Assembly (NCBI GenBank): GCA_010093515.1
Contig: MU001677.1
Coordinates: 527,747-590,712 of the forward strand
Reading direction: 5' to 3'
DNA: 62,966 nt
Origin: Lineolata rhizophorae
Taxonomy: Eukaryota; Ascomycota; Dothideomycetes; Lineolatales; Lineolataceae
Shown here in pieces: positions 30,401 to 42,063 of this stretch. The notes under the pieces are model-generated. The model searched no databases and had not been told where the DNA came from. It worked only from the letters and a program-made list of their open reading frames with translations. A program made the position numbers and the translations under genes. The first letter of the stretch is position 1, and each line of letters starts with the position of its first letter.

Positions 30401-33198
30401 ATGCGACGCCGGCGCAGCAGGACGGGCAGTTCTACGATGAGTCGGCCGAGCATCAGCGCGGAGGCATAAGTGGGAAACCCGCTGCGCTGGGTGGAGCTGG
30501 CGCTACGGCTGCGGCTGCGATTGCTGCGGCTGCGGCTGCGCGCGTCCAGAGCAGCAAAGGGAAGGGGAAAGAGCAGCCGGGAGAAGGCAATCGTGGGCTT
30601 CATCCTACGGTGGAGGATGACTACGAGCAAGACCTCGACCGCGGCGCAACTCCGTATCAGCAGGATACGTACGCGCAGAAGGAGCCTGGGCATATCAGTC
30701 CGGCTGGTGACGAAGGGTACATCTCCGCCGCCCAAGCACGGTCTCCTGGTTTCGGTGCAGACGCTTACGACTCTAGCGGAGCGCCCAAGCTGTTTGACGA
30801 GAACGATCTCGGCGACTACACAGGTCCTCGCGAGATGGACATGCCGGGCATGCCCGGCGTGGGCGTGGAGGATCCGTTCGTTGGGAAGCACACGCGGCAT
30901 CTCAGCGGGGATTCGCACGCCATGGGATCCCCCTTGTACGACAGCGCGACCGGCAAGGGCATCAATCACATCCAGTCCAAGGACATCGTCGCGCTCATGG
31001 ATCACCTGACGGTGCGCGATGCTCAGCGCAATGCGCGCGACACGGAGATCCTGGTCACGCTCGTGAGGAGCGCGGCCGAGATGCGCAACTCGTTCGAGGA
31101 GATGAAGCGGTTCATCGCGGAGCAGGACCGCCTGATCATGAACAACACGGATAGGGACGCCGATTTGACGGTGCAGCGTGTCTTGAACGGGCCGCGGCCG
31201 CAGCCTACTAGTAGTTCGCCGCGCACCGCCACCCGACGAGGGTCGTCGGAGGACAACCTCGATGACATCCCCACGCGGAGGAAGAACGTGTTCAAGCGGG
31301 CGCTCAAGGGGCTGGGGTCCAAGAGCTCGAACGATCTGGCCAAGATCGAGAACATGCTCATGCAGCTTCTGGGCGAGGTTGAAGGGCTCAAGGCGATGCA
31401 GCAGATCACGCAGCAACAGCAGCAGCTGACGAACTCGAACAGTTTGGGTTCCTACGGTGATCTGCGCGCGAGCGGCGACCCGGGCTACGAGCCTGAGGGC
31501 CAGGCGGGCACGTCTTCCACGCCGAATGTCTCCGGGTATCTTTCCAATCCGTCCACGGGACGCGCTATGCACGTCATGCACTCGGGGTATGACGGACGGC
31601 GTGGCTCCGACAATCGCATTAGCACGGTGCCGGAAGGCGACGAGGACCTAGACGAGCACGGAGGAAACATCGCCGACGACCCGTACGAAAACACGGAGCG
31701 CCTCCTGACGCCGACGCAAGAAGCCCGGCGGAGCAACTCGTACCCGCTCGACACGCCGCCGCAGCCTGCAGGCGGGTTCGGGGCGAGCGGCGGCGCCAGC
31801 GGCAGCCAGGACTACACGCCCAAGACGGAGAAGACCAGGTCGCGGCACAGGTCCAACGCGTCGTCGCTCTTCGGCATCGGCGTGCCGCGCATCTCGCGCT
31901 GGTCCAAGACGACGGCTTCGAGCGCGCCCGAGAACGTGCGGGACAGCGGCGCGACGCGCGGGGACGGCCGCGACCGCGACCGCGACCGCGACCGCGACGG
32001 CCGGCCGTACTCGGAGGCCTCGCGGTCCGGCTCCAACATCAACGTCGTGTACCAGGACGACGACGGGTACATGATGCACGACGACGACCGGCTGCGGTCA
32101 TCCGGCTCTCTGGCAGGGGGCGGCGCCGCTGATGACGACCCGGCCGCCGCTGCCGCCGCCATGGGCCACGCCCAAGCGCGATCCCCGTCGCCGCTCATCC
32201 CGGACGCCCGCGAGATCGACGATCCGAAGTACCGCTCCCATCGCAACTCGCTCAACCTGCAGCACCCGCAGCCAAGACCGGGCCCGACGCACCGCCACCA
32301 GACCTACCTGGAGTCACAGGCGCAGAACTTCGCGGGTGGCCCCGGTGATGCGCGAGGAGGAGGAGGAGCGGAAGCTGGAGTGGGGCCGGGAGGACTGGGA
32401 GGAGGCATCCCCGGCCTGGCCATGTCGACGAGCCCGGACCCGGACACGTGGGGCTCCAACCCGAGCCTGTCGCTCAACCGCGCGCGCTACAGCGGCGGCG
32501 CAGGCGGCGCCGGATACGTCCCGGGCAACCTGTCACCCGTGGCGTCGTCGGACGGCGGGTACAGCGCGCACTCGGCGAGCGAGCAGGCGGGCGCGCACAG
32601 CCCGTCCATGGGGCTCGGCGGCAGCAGCAGCGCCGGCGGGGCGCCCCCGCGGCCGCCCAAGATCAGGGACGACGGCCCGCTGGTCCCGCCGCAGCCGCAG
32701 CAGCAGAGGGCCCAGGCCGACAACAAGCCCTTCTACTCGAGCCCGCTGTCCTCGGGCGGCCACCTGGCCCCGCTGGCGCCCATCCAGGAGGTCCGGTACA
32801 GCCTGGAGACGGATCGCAGCCTGACGCCGTCGCCGTCGCCGTCGCAGCAGCAGCAGCCGGCCGCGGGGGCGGCCGGCAGGGCGGGCGCGCCGCAGCGCAG
32901 GATCACGGGGCCGAGGCCCATGGGGTCGAGGTCGCCGGCGCCGGGCGCGGGGGTGCGGAGGAAGCCGGTGGTGGGGTCGGGGGCGGGGGCGGGCGGTTCT
33001 GGTGGTGGTGGTGGTAATGGGAGCGGGCAGCGGCAGGGTGAGTTTCTGTGGTTTGCTTGAGCGGTCGAAAATCCTTTTTTTTTTTGAGTTTGAGTTTGTG
33101 GGGTGATAGGGTTGGCTGACTTTTTGCGGTTTGTTGCAGCAGAGATGGAGCTGGGGTATCGGAATAGCTTTGATAGCTTTGAGAGGGAGACGTTTTAG
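27481..33198 (+). CDS. Large, mostly disordered conserved fungal protein of unknown function
   Basis: Exon 1 is 27481-33037 and a small last exon 33140-33198 (GTGAGT donor, TTGCAG acceptor) adds the ending YRNSFDSFERETF; total 1871 residues. The reading frame alone would end early at 33060. The protein is Ser/Arg-rich with few ordered parts: a conserved N-terminal block (SYSIPEDGTPVTI, SLLIEYFEGGK at about 75-87, RKPSYTRRISLG), an Ala run near 1010, and two helical, possibly coiled-coil segments at about 1163-1227 (SKDIVALMDHLTVRDAQRNA onward) and 1270-1307 (VFKRALKGLGSKSSNDLAKIE). As I recall, homologues in other Pezizomycotina are often labelled pathway-specific nitrogen regulator, but I see no DNA-binding domain supporting that. 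No signal peptide or membrane helix. Function unknown. Confidence 0.85.
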
Positions 33199-36100
33199 GG
33201 GAAAGTTTGTGCGTTTGGGGGCACTGACGGTCGAGGTTTAAGGAAGGAGGGGGGGGGGGGGGCGAATGTGTGGTTGGAGATGGGTTGAGGGTAGTGGCGT
33301 GCGGGTGGAGGATGGATTTGTGTGCTTGTCGAGGGAGCAGAAGGTGTGCTGTTGTTTGTAGGCGGGTTACTATGGGTGGTTGGCCTCGTCATTCTTTTGT
33401 CGGGCCCTGAATGTAATTCCTTGCCCTATGGAGTTCGAGCAATTGCGTCTACTATTGTTACTCTCATCCTTTTTTTTTCCCCTTTTCTTCTCTAGTCTTA
33501 AAAGGAAAAAAGCTTGTGGGCAGTTTCTTCTAGTCCTGCCTTTTTTCTCCGGTTGTACTCTTTTTTGTTTGGGGAGGGTTTTTTTTTTGATCATATTGTT
33601 CGAAAGATCGGACGAACGACTGTGACGATGACGGCTTATTGTTAGTGTTTTACTTTAGTCCTTCCTTGTTTTTTATTTTTATTGTACGGTGCCTTGCATC
33701 CCTCCGCCCGCTCGCCCCATCCATGCTAACTACGCAAGTGGTTCCGGCGGCATTTTATTCCATCCGTTTTGCTCCTTTGCTCCTTCAAGACCGCCTTTCT
33801 TCTGCGCCCCCCCGACCGTGCTGCGTGCGTAGTATGTAGTTCCGTGCTTCGCACGTTTTTCCCCCCGGCCGACTACCGGGGTTCTAGTAATCAATAAATA
33901 CTATGCGGTAGACGGATGCGGTTCGGAATGCACATTGTGCCCTTTGTTTTTTTTTTGGGAGGGGGGGGTAGGGGGGGGGGGCCTTTTCGCTGGGTGATGC
34001 TCTGGTTGCGGCTTTGCCGTGAGGTGTGTGTGTGTGGCTTGGCTCAAGTCTCTGCGGTATGTCAATCCGGAGGCGGGGCGCTTGGTCATTTGGGTTTGTG
34101 GGGTTTTTCTCATCATTGTTATTATTTATTTATTTATTCCTTTTCGATCTACTACGCACGTGGTCGGGTGCCAGGCTCGTTGGAGGAGTCCGACTGTAGG
34201 ATTGGGCGGTGAGATGCTTTCGGACCGCTCACTTGTACGCGCCGTCGTGGCTTGGTTTGAGAGAGGGGGGTTTGTGGGATTGTATGTGTCGGCTCCGGGG
34301 AATATTGCTGTGTTTATCTACGGTGGTGGTGACAGTGGCCGAGTTTGGTGAAAGCGGAGAGGTTGGGTTGCTATGTACATAGATAGGTACGTAGTAGCTG
34401 GCCTGACGAAAAGGAAGACGGCGCGCGTCGCCCGAGAGGCCCTGCAGAAAATAAATAAATAAAATTGGTGGACGCTAAGGGAACGACGGATGTGCTGCGG
34501 TACGCCGAGTACGAGGCTGCTCGCGCGCAACGCGCGTGCGTCGAAGTCTACCTGCTCAGCTGGCCCGGTGGGGAAATTGCTGTTTTGGGGCTGTGTCTGT
34601 AGTATGTAGTGGGCTGGCAAGGCGAGCGAGCGGGTACTGTATGTGCGTACGAGCGCGTTCTTTGGCGCTCTGGGCCACGGGATATTGTTCTACGGAGACG
34701 CAAGCGTGGTATGCATTCGTCGGGCGAATCGAGTTTTGCTTCTACTGGGAAGGGGGAAAGAAGAGGAGGTGCGTTATCTGCATGCGGGGTTTGGGTTGTA
34801 CATACATATGTAAAACCCGTCCAGAATGTTTCCGCCTTGGGCGAGAGGCCCGGGGGACGACCAAGCGGCCGAGAGGACGCCTTCGCCTCGGCGTGCCACG
34901 CGTGCCGAGTGGAGTGCAATGGGGTGGAGTGGAGTGGAGTGGGCGAGTTGGCGCCCCCCGCCCGGGGCCCGGGGCCGGCTGCGACAGAAGAGCGTGGGAG
35001 GCTCAAACCGATCGCGCCTCAAAACGAGGCGGAGACGCGCGCGCAGAGGGCCGGATCGGCCTCGAGCCGGGCGAGGGTGGTGGGGAATGGAGAATGAAAG
35101 GGCGATTGATGCGACTTGCGATCGACGCGGGCGATGCGTCGGCATTCTTGAAGTTTTGCTCTCTTTTTTTTTTTTTTCCCCTTCTTTGAAAAAGACGCAT
35201 CGAAAGGTTATCTGTCATGCTGAGTTTTGAGTTCGCTCTCTCTTGTTCGAGTCTCCTGGATTATGGGTCAATGGGCGTGGCCGCGGTGCTGCTGAACGGC
35301 GGCCGCACGGAGCGGCGCACGGCCACGGACGCTTTATGTAAGGCGGGCTAGAAATAGGTCGCAGCGCAGCGGTGCTTGGTGGCGGTGGGCCTCGGGGGAG
35401 CGCAGCAGCAATCTACGTACCTATAATCTCAGGAACGGGCGGCCCTTGAGGGCGATCAGAAAAGCGTACGTCGTATGGACGCAGGCGCTTTGAGCGCCGG
35501 GCAATTCAGCCAGCACAGGTTTTGCCCCGTAATGGAGGCGCTTTGCCGGCGGGTCTGGAAGGGGGCTGTGTTGTGCCTTGCAGCGGGCGCGCCAGGGGAG
35601 GGGAGCCGGGGGGAGCCGAGTTTGCGCCCGGGGCCCGCCCGATGACGCGCACGCTGGCAGCGACGGCGAGAGCGAGTTCACCACCGCCGCCGTCTCCTCT
35701 CCGCAAGGAATCCCGAGGCAATTGGCCCTCCTTCACACGCGGCAGCCCGCAGCAAATCGAGCGAGCGCCACGAGAGCCCGCCCCAAGGTGCCCGGGGCAG
35801 TGGAGAGCGAGAGGCCCGGGGGCCACACGGGCTCGGCCCAGCCGCTCGTGACTCCGAGTCTCCCTGTCTCGTCGCGGACCCCTTTTTCCGCAGGGGAGAC
35901 GAGTACGAGGGGCAGGCAGTGGAGAGGCCGCGAACGGGCTGCGTACGCCCACGCCGGCCCAGCTCTCACCCGCACTCTCTCCCTTCCGTCCTCCTCGCTG
36001 CCCAGAGAAGAGGCTTCTCCTTCCTTCGAACCGCCGTTCGCACCCTCGTTTCTTCTCCCGTTTCCTTTTCCCGCGCGTCTGTCGAGCCCGCGGTCGGCGC

Positions 36101-36824
36101 CCACGATCGCTCTGTGTCTGCCGTTTCCACTCCCTCGTTTGCCCCTTGGTGTTCCCGTGCCGGCCGCATCAGCGACGCCCAGCCCCCGGCCGCCACACCC
36201 CTTCCGGGCCCGGCTGCCAGCCAATCCGCCCGCCCCGGCTGACGAAACCCCCCGTGCGCCCCGAGGGCCCCCCCTCCCCCAAGTCGCCTGCCCGGTTTTG
36301 GCCAGCCCCGGCCGCCCTTGGCCGCCTCTCCCGCCCCGACGTCGTCGCAGCAACACCACCCTCCAACTCTCCTGCACCTCTCTCCAATCCACGCGCGCGC
36401 CGCCCAAACTCGCTCCACCCCCGCTGTCGTTCACGAAAGGAAAAAATAAAACTCCCGCAAATAATAATTCCCGCCTCCGTATAACGCATTTCCACGGCGA
36501 CCACCCAACGGCGGCATACCGCTTGCGATCGCCGGCCGCTTCGCAGCGTCAACACCGCACCGCGCGCTCACGCTCGTTGACTTCCCTCCCTCCGTCGCTC
36601 CGCCGCCCTCTCTCGCAGCCGCCCGGTCTGGCACCGAACGCCGAGCCTCGCACCCTGCCTTAGCCATCAACAAACTTAGCTCGACGTCGCGTCTGCCTCC
36701 TCGCTGCACGAGGCTCTCGCAGCCTCTTGCAAGCAAGTCGTCCCGCCCCGCCGGGACTTCTTCGTCTCCCCCTCGATCCTCGTCCGCCTCCGTGCCCTCG
36801 ACTACGACGCAATCCTAGCCCAGC
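33199..36824. other. Long intergenic and leader region before the FLC-family gene
   Basis: About 3.6 kb. The left part is the 3' flank of the disordered-protein gene, with long T-runs and a G-run near 33250. The middle has a (GGAGT)n repeat and a second copy of the TACATATGTA palindrome (34803-34812). The right 1.2 kb is C/T-rich and ends in a pyrimidine-rich leader. A 361-codon + strand frame at 35578-36663 is low-complexity, resembles no family, and I do not call it. Confidence 0.5.
34925..34943 (+). repeat. (GGAGT)n short tandem repeat
   Basis: Three to four tandem copies of GGAGT in the region upstream of the FLC-family gene. Confidence 0.75.
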
Positions 36825-39424
36825 ATGCGTCGCTCGCTGATACCGCCGCCGCTCGCTTTCCTGCTGACCGCCCTCCTCGCCCTCCTCCCTTCGGCGTCGG
36901 CCGTGCGATTAATAGAGTCCAAGTCGCTCAACCCCTGCCAGGAGAACTCGAGCTTCTCGGCCACGCTCTTCAACGTCGTCTTCACCCCGGACAACAACAC
37001 CCTCACCTTCAACATCGTCGGCGTGTCGGAGATCTCGGGCAATGTCACGGCCGACCTCGAGGTCTTCGCCTACGGCTACCGCGCCGTCAAGCAGACGCTC
37101 GACCCGTGCGAGTCGGCCGACCTGGCCGGCCTCTGCCCCATGAACACGGGCCAGATCAACATCGAGTCCAACATCGACATCCCCGAGGACGTCATCCGTC
37201 AGGTGCCGAGTACGTAGTCCCCGAGCGCGCGCGCGCGCGCGCGCGCTTCGCCATTGCTTTTCCCCCCTCTTTGCCGTGTGGAGTGAAGATAATTGACCTA
37301 GACATGCTAGATATCGTCTACACCGTCCCCGACATTGACGGCAAGGTTCAGATCTACATCAATGACACCGACACCGGCGAGAGCTTGGCCTGCGTCGAGG
37401 CCGAGCTGTCCAACGGCCAGACCGTCTACCAGAAGGCCGTCGGCTGGGTCACCGCCGTCATCGCCGGCCTCGGCCTCGTCGCGTCCGCCATCACCTCGGG
37501 CCTGGGCCACTCCAACACCGCCGCCCACGTCGCCGCCAACGCCATGTCGCTCTTCGGCTACTTCCAGGCCCAGGCCTTCATCGGACTGTCCGCCGTCGAG
37601 CTGCCGCCCATCGTCGGCTCGTGGACCCAGAACTTCCAGTGGAGCATGGGCATCATCCGCGTCGGCTTCCTGCAGGACATGGCGACGTGGTACCAGCGCG
37701 CCACCGGCGGCACGCCTTCGGGCCTCCTGACTAGCCTGGCCACCACCTCGGTCCAGGTCCAGAAGCGCTCCGTCGAGGCCGTCCACCGCTTGTTCTTGCG
37801 CGCGTACGACGAGGTGCTCGCCAAGCGGACGAACAACGAGGTCACCCAGGCCGAGACGTCGCGCTCCGTCGTCGTGCGCGGCATCGAGCGCGTCGGCTTC
37901 CGGGCCAAGATCGAGCCCACCAACATCTTCCTCACTGGCTACTCCTTTTTCGTCATCTTCGTCCTGCTCGTCATCCTCGGCGTCGTCCTCTTCAAGTTCA
38001 TCTGCGAGGGCCTCGTCAAAGCGGGCAAGATGAAGGGCGAGAAGTTTCAGGATTTCAGGAACGGGTGGAAGACGGTGCTCAAGGGCATCATGTTCCGCAT
38101 CGTCCTCATCGGCTTCCCTCAAATGGTCGTCCTCTGCTTCTGGGAACTGACCGTTCGCGATTCTTCGGCCGAGGTCGTCTTGGCTATCTTCACCATCGTC
38201 ACCATGGTCTGCATCCTCGGCTGGGCCTCGTCCAAAGTCATCCGCATCGCCCAGCGCTCCATCACCATGCACAAGAACCCGGCCTACATCCTGTACTCGG
38301 ATCCCGTCTCCCTGAACAAGTGGGGCTTCCTCTACGTCCAGTTCAAGGCCACGGCCTACTACTTCATCGTGCCCGTGCTGTTCCACGTCATGATGAAGGG
38401 CATGTTCATCGGGCTCGGCCAGGGTAGCCCCACCGTCCAGGCCATCGCGCTCGTCCTGCTCGAGGCGGGCTTGCTCATCGGCGTGAGCATCCTCCGCCCG
38501 TACATGGACAAGAAGACCAACGGCTTCAACATCGCCATCGCCGCCGTGAACTTCCTGAGCTCCATCTTTCTGCTCGTCTTCAGCAATATTTTCAACCAAC
38601 CTGTGAGTTTTGCGCAATTGATGACATTTTAAATATACGGGTTTTTTTTAAAAAAAAAAAAAAATAAGATTCAAAAAAAAAAAGGGCTATTCTGCTAACC
38701 GCGTTCACAGGGCATCGTCACGGGCGTCATGGGCGTCATCTTCTTCATCTTCAACGCCGCCTTTGCCCTCGTCCTCCTGATCATGGTGCTCGTCGCCTCT
38801 GGCTACGCCGTCTTCTCCAAGAACCCCGACACGCGCTATCAGCCCATGCGCGACGACCGCGGCTCCTTCATCAAGTCCCAGACGCAGCTGACGACGGAGC
38901 TGGACGCGCTAGGCGCCACGGCTCGCGGCGACAAGGCGGCGGCCGCCGGCGCCTTCGCCCCCGCCAGCAACAACAAGCCCGGCTCCCGCTTCGACGACGA
39001 CGACGACGACTCCTTCTCGTCCGCGTCGGCCGATCGCACCAAGGAAGCCGGCGGCTTGGCCGCCGCCGCCGCCGGCCCCTACGGCCCCGGCTCGTACAAC
39101 GACCCCCCGCGCAGCCCCGTCGCCGCGTCGGCCAGCGGCTTCGGCTCGGCCGACCCGTCGGGCCGCCACGGGCCCCCTCCGCCGCCCTCGGCCGCGGCCC
39201 GCAGCCTGACGGGCGCGTCGAGCGAGAACCCGTACTACGGGTACAACCCGGAGGCGGCGGCGGCGCGGTCACCGTCGCGGGGCTCGAACGGCGGGTACAG
39301 CGGCTATGGCGGCAGCGGCGGTGGGGTCGCGGACCGGTCGGGCAGCTTGCGGTCGGAGCGCGGGCAGTTTCGCGCGCAGAACAATGCGAGTCCGTGGAAT
39401 AGGGGGGTCGGGTACGAGCATTGA
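36825..39424 (+). CDS. FLC-family (ML-like/TRP domain) membrane protein
   Basis: Exons 36825-37209, 37311-38602 and 38711-39424 give 796 residues. A signal peptide (about 1-25, LAFLLTALLALLPSASA) leads to a lumenal ML-like domain (about 26-165, cysteines in NPCQENSSF, DPCESADL and SLACVEAEL). A multi-span TRP-like region follows to about 600 (for example AVGWVTAVIAGLGLV, YSFFVIFVLLVILGVVLF, FALVLLIMVLVASGYAVFS), then a Gly/Ser/Ala-rich cytosolic tail ending SPWNRGVGYEH, like other Pezizomycotina members. Yeast Flc proteins act in the ER or vacuole in FAD transport, calcium homeostasis and wall maintenance; which role applies here is unknown. Intron 1 holds a (GC)n run. For intron 1 an alternative acceptor at 37301 would add three residues, but it lies too close to the likely branch site. 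Confidence 0.9.
37225..37246 (+). repeat. (GC)n run inside intron 1 of the FLC-family gene
   Basis: About 22 bases of strictly alternating G and C within the intron, directly after its donor. Alternating GC of this length is a classic Z-DNA-forming sequence and a slippage site. Confidence 0.85.
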
Positions 39425-40811
39425 GGGGCGCCGGTGGTGGGGCGGAGAGGAGAGCAGTGGGAGTGACTACGGGAGCGGTGACGATGATGGCGACGACGGT
39501 GGGGCTGCGAGGGCGAGGGCGAGGTGGAGCTCGGAGAGCGCGGAGGAGAGGCGGGAGCGCGAGGACGCGGGCAGGAGGGCGCTGGTGGCGGGCGAGATCA
39601 TCGAGCTTTACGGGCGTTGAATCCGGGAGGGGAGATGGTTCTCATCGTGCGGCTGCCTTTTGTGCTGGCTGCGCTTTGAAGTATTATTGATAACCTCTTT
39701 TTTTTTTTTTTTGTTTCTTTTCTATTAAAACGGGAGGCGACTTTTGGGGTCTGCATTGCTCCTTTTTTTTCTTATTTTCTTCGAGTGGTCCCTTCCTATG
39801 TGTGGTGTGTGAGTGGTGTGTGCGCCTGTTTAGTGGTTGGTTTTGCTTGCTACAAGTGCTTTGTTGTGGCTCTCTTCTGGTTGAACTGGTTCCCGCCGCC
39901 CCGGCCAAGCCGCCCTAGAGTATAATTTCCCTCATCCACTCCCCGCGCTCCCTGCCTCCCCTTTTTAACGCGACTTGGCTTTTTCTCTGCCTTTTTTTTT
40001 TTTTCTTATGGGTTGTGGGTTGTTAATTTTTTGTTTGCCTGCTTGCTGCACGCTTGAACGCCTCTTTGTTGCTCGTTGATTTTGTAAGCTTGGTGGGCGG
40101 AGGCCATTGTGCAAGGAAAGAGAGTAGAAGGGGGTGCCGGACAAGAAGCGCATCCTCGGTACCTTACCCTTTCCTGGCGGTGTACTGTTATGATTTTTTT
40201 TTGTCATAAGCTGCGTGCGTCTTGGTCCGGGACTGGGCTGTAGTAATATCTCTTCTGCCTGCATCTTTCATCTTCATTCATCACCGGCATTTCAGTGTTT
40301 CTCCCGCCGTGGCTGCGGGGGGAATGGGCAAGGAAAGCTTGTGGATCGGTCGATCGATAGATGGGGGGTGGATGCGATGGGATGGGACGGGGATGCTTTG
40401 CGGGCTGAGAGCCGCTTTGCCTGCGAGCGAGCGGACTGACCTGCCTGCTGCTTGTTTTGTACAAAGATAAGACAAGATACGACAATTGAACACAAAAAAA
40501 TGGTTCGGGATTCATGGAGAGGTGGTTGGTTGTGTAATGGATTTGTGAGCGGGTGAATGCACGGTAGACACGGGAACTGACGTTTAGCTGACCTTCTGGG
40601 CCCGCCGGAGACAGTAAGTGGAAGACCGGATAGCGGAGCGGAGCGAGGCAGGCTTTGGGCTTCAGGAGGTACGCATCTCGTCCGTCCTCGAATCGACTTT
40701 GACCGACCAATCACGAACCCATCGCAGACTCCCCTTAGCTGAGCAGAGCAGCGCTCCCGCTCATAGGTACATCATCGCCGCATCCCAACCACACCCGACA
40801 AACAAGCCACC
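39425..40811. other. 3' flank of the FLC-family gene up to the assembly gap
   Basis: About 1.4 kb. The first 200 bases are GC-rich with an open + frame (39306-39620) offset from the FLC frame. The rest is T-run-rich non-coding sequence. Antisense frames at 40204-40714 match nothing I know. Confidence 0.45.
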
Positions 40812-41211
40812 NNNNNNNNNNNNNNNNNNNNNNNNNNNNNNNNNNNNNNNNNNNNNNNNNNNNNNNNNNNNNNNNNNNNNNNNNNNNNNNNNNNNNNNNN
40901 NNNNNNNNNNNNNNNNNNNNNNNNNNNNNNNNNNNNNNNNNNNNNNNNNNNNNNNNNNNNNNNNNNNNNNNNNNNNNNNNNNNNNNNNNNNNNNNNNNNN
41001 NNNNNNNNNNNNNNNNNNNNNNNNNNNNNNNNNNNNNNNNNNNNNNNNNNNNNNNNNNNNNNNNNNNNNNNNNNNNNNNNNNNNNNNNNNNNNNNNNNNN
41101 NNNNNNNNNNNNNNNNNNNNNNNNNNNNNNNNNNNNNNNNNNNNNNNNNNNNNNNNNNNNNNNNNNNNNNNNNNNNNNNNNNNNNNNNNNNNNNNNNNNN
41201 NNNNNNNNNNN
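40812..41211. other. Assembly gap (400 N)
   Basis: Exactly 400 N. The right edge is a (GGA)n microsatellite, a likely cause of the break. The round length suggests the true gap size may not be known. Confidence 0.98.
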
Positions 41212-41248
41212 GGAGGAGGAGGAGGAGGAGGAGGAGGAGGAGGAGGAG
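41212..41248 (+). repeat. (GGA)n microsatellite at the gap edge
   Basis: At least twelve GGA triplets directly abut the N run, so the repeat probably continues into the gap. On the - strand it would encode a leucine run in the frame of the partial gene next to it. Confidence 0.95.
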
Positions 41249-41419
41249 CTGGGCGAGGAAGGTGCCGGCGAAGGAGGCGCCGAGGATGGGGACGGTGCGG
41301 GGGGACGGGGAGGGGTGGTGGGTGAGGCGGTGGGGGGGGAGGAGGGCGAGGAGGAAGGGGGTGGATTTGAGGAGGATGCGGAGGAGGGGGAGAGGGGACG
41401 GGGACGACGACGGCGACAT
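41212..41419 (-). CDS. Possible 5' end of a gene cut by the gap (weak)
   Basis: On the - strand an ATG at 41419 opens a frame that runs without stop into the gap, about 69 residues. It has two hydrophobic stretches (LLRILLKSTPFLLALLP and VPILGASFAGTFLAQ) before the repeat-encoded leucine run. The composition suggests a membrane or targeted protein. With GA-rich sequence on one strand, an open frame by chance is also possible. No family recognised. Confidence 0.25.
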
Positions 41420-42063
41420 GTGGGGATGTGTGGAGTGCGTGGATGGGCTTATGCTTTGGATTCTCGGGAGGGCGGGAAAGGGGAAGCTTGGGCTGGGAAA
41501 GAGAGGTGTGCCGTTGAGAATATAAGGTATTTCAGTTGAAGTTCACCTTCTGATGGCCGGAGGATTGAGCCTTGTTATCTGATGATCAGATAAATGCCGC
41601 AAGCCTAGCCCGACGGAGCGCAGTGTGCACCTACCAGCAGAGAGCATGCACGGGAACGGGGGAAACTTTAATCAGCATCGCTCCATTCACACTAGCTTGG
41701 CTTGAAATGTGACTCGAAGGAGCGCCGGCGTTGCAGCTCGGAGCTTCCGCGGAGCCTCCGAACGAGTTCAACGCCAATCGAGCTAGCTGACCCCCTACAT
41801 TGAGCATTCACGGCTCTTGCGAAGGATTCCAAGCCCCTCGTGTTTTCATTCTGCTCGCCATGGCATTTAATGGCTTTATGAGTTCCCCGTCTACCTCGTC
41901 GGATTGCTGTTTTGTTGTGTGGTGGACCTCTGAATCGAAACGACGTTTGTTCTTTGAAGACTACTTCACATCGCAGTCGGCTAAACTCCATCGGAAGCTA
42001 CTCGATTCGCTTTCTAGTAATTCTACTGTGACATAGAATTTTTTTTTTTTTTTGGGCCACAGT
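41420..42063. other. Intergenic region before the MFS transporter
   Basis: About 0.64 kb. A 78-codon + frame at 41800-42036 is unrecognised. A T-run (about 42040-42053) lies just before the transporter start. Confidence 0.45.

Noticed and set aside
29617-31581. 654-codon - strand frame opposite the large disordered-protein gene
   Set aside because: It is antisense to a gene with conserved protein text and high GC at third positions, which keeps opposite frames open. Its translation is Arg-rich and matches no family.
35578-36663. 361-codon + strand frame upstream of the FLC-family gene
   Set aside because: Low-complexity Pro/Arg/Ala/Ser sequence in a pyrimidine-rich leader; no family pattern.
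37307-38617. 436-codon - strand frame opposite the FLC-family gene
   Set aside because: The Asp/Glu/His/Gly-rich translation is the mirror of hydrophobic codons on the + strand; the + strand protein is clearly the real one.
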